Shown here: positions 62,740 to 64,000 of the stretch, one piece after another
Layout of the letters: each line of letters starts with the position of its first letter
Numbering within the stretch: position 1 is the stretch's first letter
Source: Pseudomonas viridiflava
GTDB lineage: Bacteria > Pseudomonadota > Gammaproteobacteria > Pseudomonadales > Pseudomonadaceae
Reading direction: 5' to 3'
DNA: 64,000 bases
NCBI RefSeq assembly: GCF_900590885.1
Contig: NZ_UUON01000001.1
Coordinates: 806,001 to 870,000, forward strand
Position numbers and translations under genes: made by a program
Notes under the pieces: generated by a model
Databases searched by the model: none
Seen by the model: the letters and a program-made list of their open reading frames with translations, nothing else
Told to the model about the DNA's origin: nothing

Positions 62740-64000
62740 ATGTCCTTGCCCAAGCACCACCTGGAATTGCTCAGCCCTGCCCGCGATGTTGCCATCGCGC
62801 GCGAGGCGATCCTGCATGGCGCCGATGCCATCTACATCGGCGGCCCAAGTTTCGGCGCGCGCCATAACGCGTGCAACGACGTGAGCGACATCGCTCAACT
62901 GGTCGAATTCGCCCGCCGTTACCACGCCCGCGTGTTCACCACCATCAACACCATCCTGCATGACAACGAACTGGAACCCGCGCGCAAGCTGATCCATCAG
63001 CTTTACGACGCCGGCGTTGACGCGTTGATCGTGCAAGACCTGGGCGTGATGGAACTGGATATCCCGCCGATCGAACTGCACGCCAGCACCCAGACCGATA
63101 TCCGCACCCTGGCCCGCGCCAAGTTTCTCGACCAGGCCGGTTTCTCGCAGTTGGTATTGGCCCGTGAGCTGAACCTGCAAGAGATCCGCGCCATCGCCGA
63201 TGAAACCGAGGCCGCCGTCGAATTCTTCATCCACGGCGCCCTGTGCGTGGCGTTCTCCGGGCAGTGCAATATCTCCCACGCGCAGAACGGCCGCAGCGCC
63301 AACCGTGGCGATTGCTCCCAGGCCTGCCGCCTGCCGTACACCTTGAAAGACGACCAGGGCCGCGTCGTGGCCTTTGAAAAGCACCTGCTGTCGATGAAAG
63401 ACAACAACCAGAGCGCCAACATCCGCGCGCTGGTCGAAGCCGGCGTGCGCTCGTTCAAGATCGAAGGCCGCTACAAGGACATGGGCTATGTGAAGAACAT
63501 CACCGCCTACTACCGCCAGCGCCTCGACGACGTGCTCGAAGACCGCCCGGACCTGGCCCGCGCCTCCAGTGGGCGCACTGTGCATTTCTTCCTGCCCGAC
63601 CCGGAAAAAACCTTCCACCGTGGCAGCACCGACTATTTCGTCACCGACCGCAAGGTCGACATTGGCGCCTTTGACACCCCGACCTTCACCGGCCTGCCGG
63701 TGGGTGTGGTGGAAAAAGCCGGCAAGCGTGACCTGCAAGTGATCACCCATGAGCCGCTGTCCAACGGCGACGGCCTCAATGTGCTGGTCAAGCGTGAGGT
63801 GGTGGGTTTCCGTGCCAACATCGCCGAAGCCAAGGGCGAGTTCGAGGAAGACGGCCAGAAGCGCTACCGCTACCGCGTCGAGCCAAACGAGATGCCGGCC
63901 GGCCTGCACCAGTTGCGCCCGAACCATCCGCTGAACCGCAACCTCGACCACAACTGGCAACAGGCGCTGCTCAAAACCTCCTCCGAGCGCCGTATCGGCC
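62740..64000 (+). CDS. rlhA: 23S rRNA C2501 hydroxylation protein (U32 family), partial
   Basis: 420 codons are visible; the 3' end lies beyond the window. Sequence blocks such as LELLSPARDVAIAREAIL, IPPIELHASTQTDIRTL and GRYKDMGYVKNITAYYRQ match E. coli YdcP/RlhA closely (recalled). Cys C169, C176, C192 and C196 form the expected iron-sulfur-type cluster set. It is needed for 5-hydroxycytidine at 23S rRNA position 2501. The TrhP (YegQ) relative is shorter and differs. The ribosome site is weak. Confidence 0.9.
   Translation, partial: MSLPKHHLELLSPARDVAIAREAILHGADAIYIGGPSFGARHNACNDVSDIAQLVEFARRYHARVFTTINTILHDNELEPARKLIHQLYDAGVDALIVQDLGVMELDIPPIELHASTQTDIRTLARAKFLDQAGFSQLVLARELNLQEIRAIADETEAAVEFFIHGALCVAFSGQCNISHAQNGRSANRGDCSQACRLPYTLKDDQGRVVAFEKHLLSMKDNNQSANIRALVEAGVRSFKIEGRYKDMGYVKNITAYYRQRLDDVLEDRPDLARASSGRTVHFFLPDPEKTFHRGSTDYFVTDRKVDIGAFDTPTFTGLPVGVVEKAGKRDLQVITHEPLSNGDGLNVLVKREVVGFRANIAEAKGEFEEDGQKRYRYRVEPNEMPAGLHQLRPNHPLNRNLDHNWQQALLKTSSERRIG

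Noticed and set aside
62710..63960. 416-codon open frame on the minus strand
   Set aside because: It is antisense to rlhA, which matches its family throughout.

Overview
The window is a stretch of chromosome from a gamma-proteobacterium, almost certainly a Pseudomonas of the fluorescens group. Supporting signs are the GC-rich codon use, an OprD-family porin, many chemoreceptors, a P. putida/P. aeruginosa-like branched-chain acyl-CoA cluster, an arn lipid A operon ending in ugd, and GC-rich palindromes of the Pseudomonas REP type. No tRNA, rRNA, CRISPR array, insertion sequence or prophage was seen. Both ends cut a gene.

Layout. 1-4452: a minus-strand run of envelope proteins (His/Pro-rich protein, DUF2092, two outer-membrane MetA-like proteins, DUF1254/DUF1214). 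4587-25248: a dense signalling region. It holds a lone receiver, a hybrid kinase with three receivers, stand-alone CheR and CheB, a receiver-kinase, another receiver, a kinase-receiver and a double-domain KaiC-like ATPase. Two giant, mutually homologous proteins (1870 and 1444 aa) sit in this region. Each has a hydrophobic helical segment and a C-terminal YopT/C58-type Cys-His-Asp module, so they look like intracellular-acting toxins or effectors. The shorter one carries a second possible Cys-His-Asn/Asp module. 25356-27372: TPR protein and bestrophin.

27576-33798: branched-chain amino acid (isoleucine/valine) acyl-CoA degradation in two convergent operons separated by a perfect REP palindrome. 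33940-35068: HPP membrane protein and a 73-aa protein. 35241-44540: arnCADTEF-ugd plus a second GT83-type glycosyltransferase, for 4-amino-arabinose modification of lipid A. arnB is not present upstream of arnC or elsewhere in the window. 44953-46788: an exported protein and a tyrosine recombinase whose start lies inside a nested set of inverted repeats. 46829-46918: a REPIN-like element.

46935-62223: mixed accessory genes. These are two short-chain dehydrogenases, a Bcr/CflA-type MFS pump, two HxlR regulators, two membrane chemoreceptors and one soluble double-PAS chemoreceptor (BdlA-like), a thymidylate-kinase-like protein, an AraC regulator divergent from an oxaloacetate decarboxylase, an OprD porin and a FabF paralogue. 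62289-64000: a RidA protein and the start of rlhA (23S rRNA hydroxylation).

Most interesting for follow-up are the paired toxin-like giants embedded in the kinase/CheR/CheB/KaiC locus, the recombinase with its palindromic leader, the arn operon lacking arnB, and a possible minus-strand small RNA ending at 57245.
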